From the NCBI RefSeq assembly GCF_003254055.1, contig NZ_QKZT01000007.1, positions 186,001 through 250,000 of the forward strand: DNA of 64,000 nt, in the 5' to 3' direction. Origin of the DNA: Algoriphagus chordae. GTDB lineage: Bacteria; Bacteroidota; Bacteroidia; Cytophagales; Cyclobacteriaceae. The notes below the pieces were generated by a model that was not told the DNA's origin, made no database searches, and worked only from the letters and a program-made list of their open reading frames with translations. The position numbers and the translations under genes were made by a program. The stretch's first letter is position 1. Every line of letters starts with the position of its first letter. Shown in pieces: positions 63,475 to 64,000 of this stretch.

Positions 63475-64000
63475 ATGAACCAGAAACCAACCTTACTAGT
63501 ACTAGCTGCAGGAATGGGAAGCCGATATGGCGGAAACAAGCAAATCGATGGATTTGGCCCAAGCGGAGAGACTATTCTAGAATATTCAATTTTTGATGCG
63601 ATCAATGCCGGTTTTGGCAAAGTCGTATTTATCGTCCGCGAGGAGATACTAGAAGTCGCCAAAGAAAAATTCCTTCCTAAACTTGAGGGCAAAATCGAAG
63701 TGGACTTTGTGATTCAAACTCTTGACAGTTTTGTCCCTTCAGAATTAAAGCAGGCAGATCGCAAGAAACCTTTCGGGACAGCTCATGCTGTACTTTGCGC
63801 TAAGGATGCTATCAAGGAACCTTTCGCTGTAATCAATGCAGATGATTTTTATGGCAAAGAAGCCTTTGATGCAATCGGCAAATTCCTAACTACTGAAGTG
63901 AAGTCTGATCTTCATGCGATGGTAGGCTATGCGATCCAAAATGTTCTTTCAGACCATGGCACTGTAAGTCGTGGTGTATGTGAAACCAATGAGAAAGGTC
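63475..64000 (+). CDS. Sugar-1-phosphate nucleotidyltransferase (3' end outside window)
   Basis: The frame is open from ATG 63475 to the window end (175 codons), which is why it does not close here. The N-terminal motif LLVLAAGMGSRYGGNKQIDG is the nucleotide-binding loop of NTP_transferase enzymes, and DGFGPSGETILEYSIFDA and AVINADDFYG (metal aspartate) follow. It probably makes an NDP-sugar; a clean UTP, dTTP or GTP preference cannot be assigned from this part. Confidence 0.85.
   Translation, partial: MNQKPTLLVLAAGMGSRYGGNKQIDGFGPSGETILEYSIFDAINAGFGKVVFIVREEILEVAKEKFLPKLEGKIEVDFVIQTLDSFVPSELKQADRKKPFGTAHAVLCAKDAIKEPFAVINADDFYGKEAFDAIGKFLTTEVKSDLHAMVGYAIQNVLSDHGTVSRGVCETNEKG

Noticed and set aside
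63462..63692. Minus-strand 76-codon frame at the 3' end
   Set aside because: Shadow of the plus-strand nucleotidyltransferase, which shows clear NTP_transferase motifs.
1..64000. CRISPR array, tRNA, rRNA, prophage or insertion sequence
   Set aside because: No regularly spaced repeats, no cloverleaf-like candidates, no transposase or integrase motifs were seen by eye; a search program could still find a weak candidate.

Overview
The window is a bacterial chromosome segment from the phylum Bacteroidota, most likely class Cytophagia and close to Cyclobacteriaceae/Algoriphagus. This is inferred from protein style, not from a database search. Supporting signs are a SusC/SusD pair with a FecR/ECF sigma system, PorT-like barrels, an ABC permease fused to an M1 peptidase, BatD, promoters of the TTG-N17-23-TAnnTTTG type, and few Shine-Dalgarno sequences. 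Genes are dense and lie on both strands. I saw no rRNA, tRNA, CRISPR array, prophage or insertion sequence.

Layout. 1-3.8 kb: 3' part of rho, a small beta-barrel gene, and a three-gene operon of ECF sigma factor, tiny one-TM protein and Spy/CpxP-like periplasmic protein. 3.9-11.2 kb: a DUF885 metallopeptidase, an ABC ATPase with its permease/M1-aminopeptidase fusion, and two small envelope proteins. 11.3-17.4 kb: an AraC regulator divergent from four enzymes that together form the trans-4-hydroxy-L-proline to 2-oxoglutarate pathway. 17.5-25.3 kb: an ECF sigma factor facing a fecR-susC-susD-M14 carboxypeptidase operon, a peptide import locus. 25.4-30.6 kb: a Uma2 nuclease-like gene and argB-argD-argC-argJ. 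30.9-32.1 kb: an AAA/DUF4143 ATPase with phased palindromes over its promoter. 32.2-44.3 kb: an exopolysaccharide cluster (pyruvyltransferase, flippase, five glycosyltransferases, polymerase/ligase, beta-helix protein, priming sugar transferase). 44.4-50.1 kb: DoxX, a PQQ dehydrogenase with a haem domain, an APC permease, a Rieske protein, a duplicated-domain secreted protein and a RelE-type toxin-antitoxin pair. 50.3-61.4 kb: housekeeping genes (cysteine desulfurase, glmM, mazG, ridA, fumC, a DAACS symporter, aroC, batD) with a second, frameshifted toxin-antitoxin pair. 61.6-64 kb: amt, a PII gene, and the start of a sugar nucleotidyltransferase that runs off the end.

How the parts fit. The DUF885 and M1 peptidases, the Sus peptide importer with its M14 carboxypeptidase, and the complete hydroxyproline pathway suggest a protein or peptide scavenger able to use collagen- or gelatin-like material. 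The glycan cluster suggests secretion of a pyruvylated polysaccharide, although its export machinery is not in the window. The best candidates for lesser-known biology are the CnrYXH-like sigma module with a TonB-plug-like tail (2236-3792), the 32-bp-phased palindromes over the ATPase promoter (32040-32112), and a possible sigma-54 promoter with an upstream dyad before the priming transferase (43397-43490).
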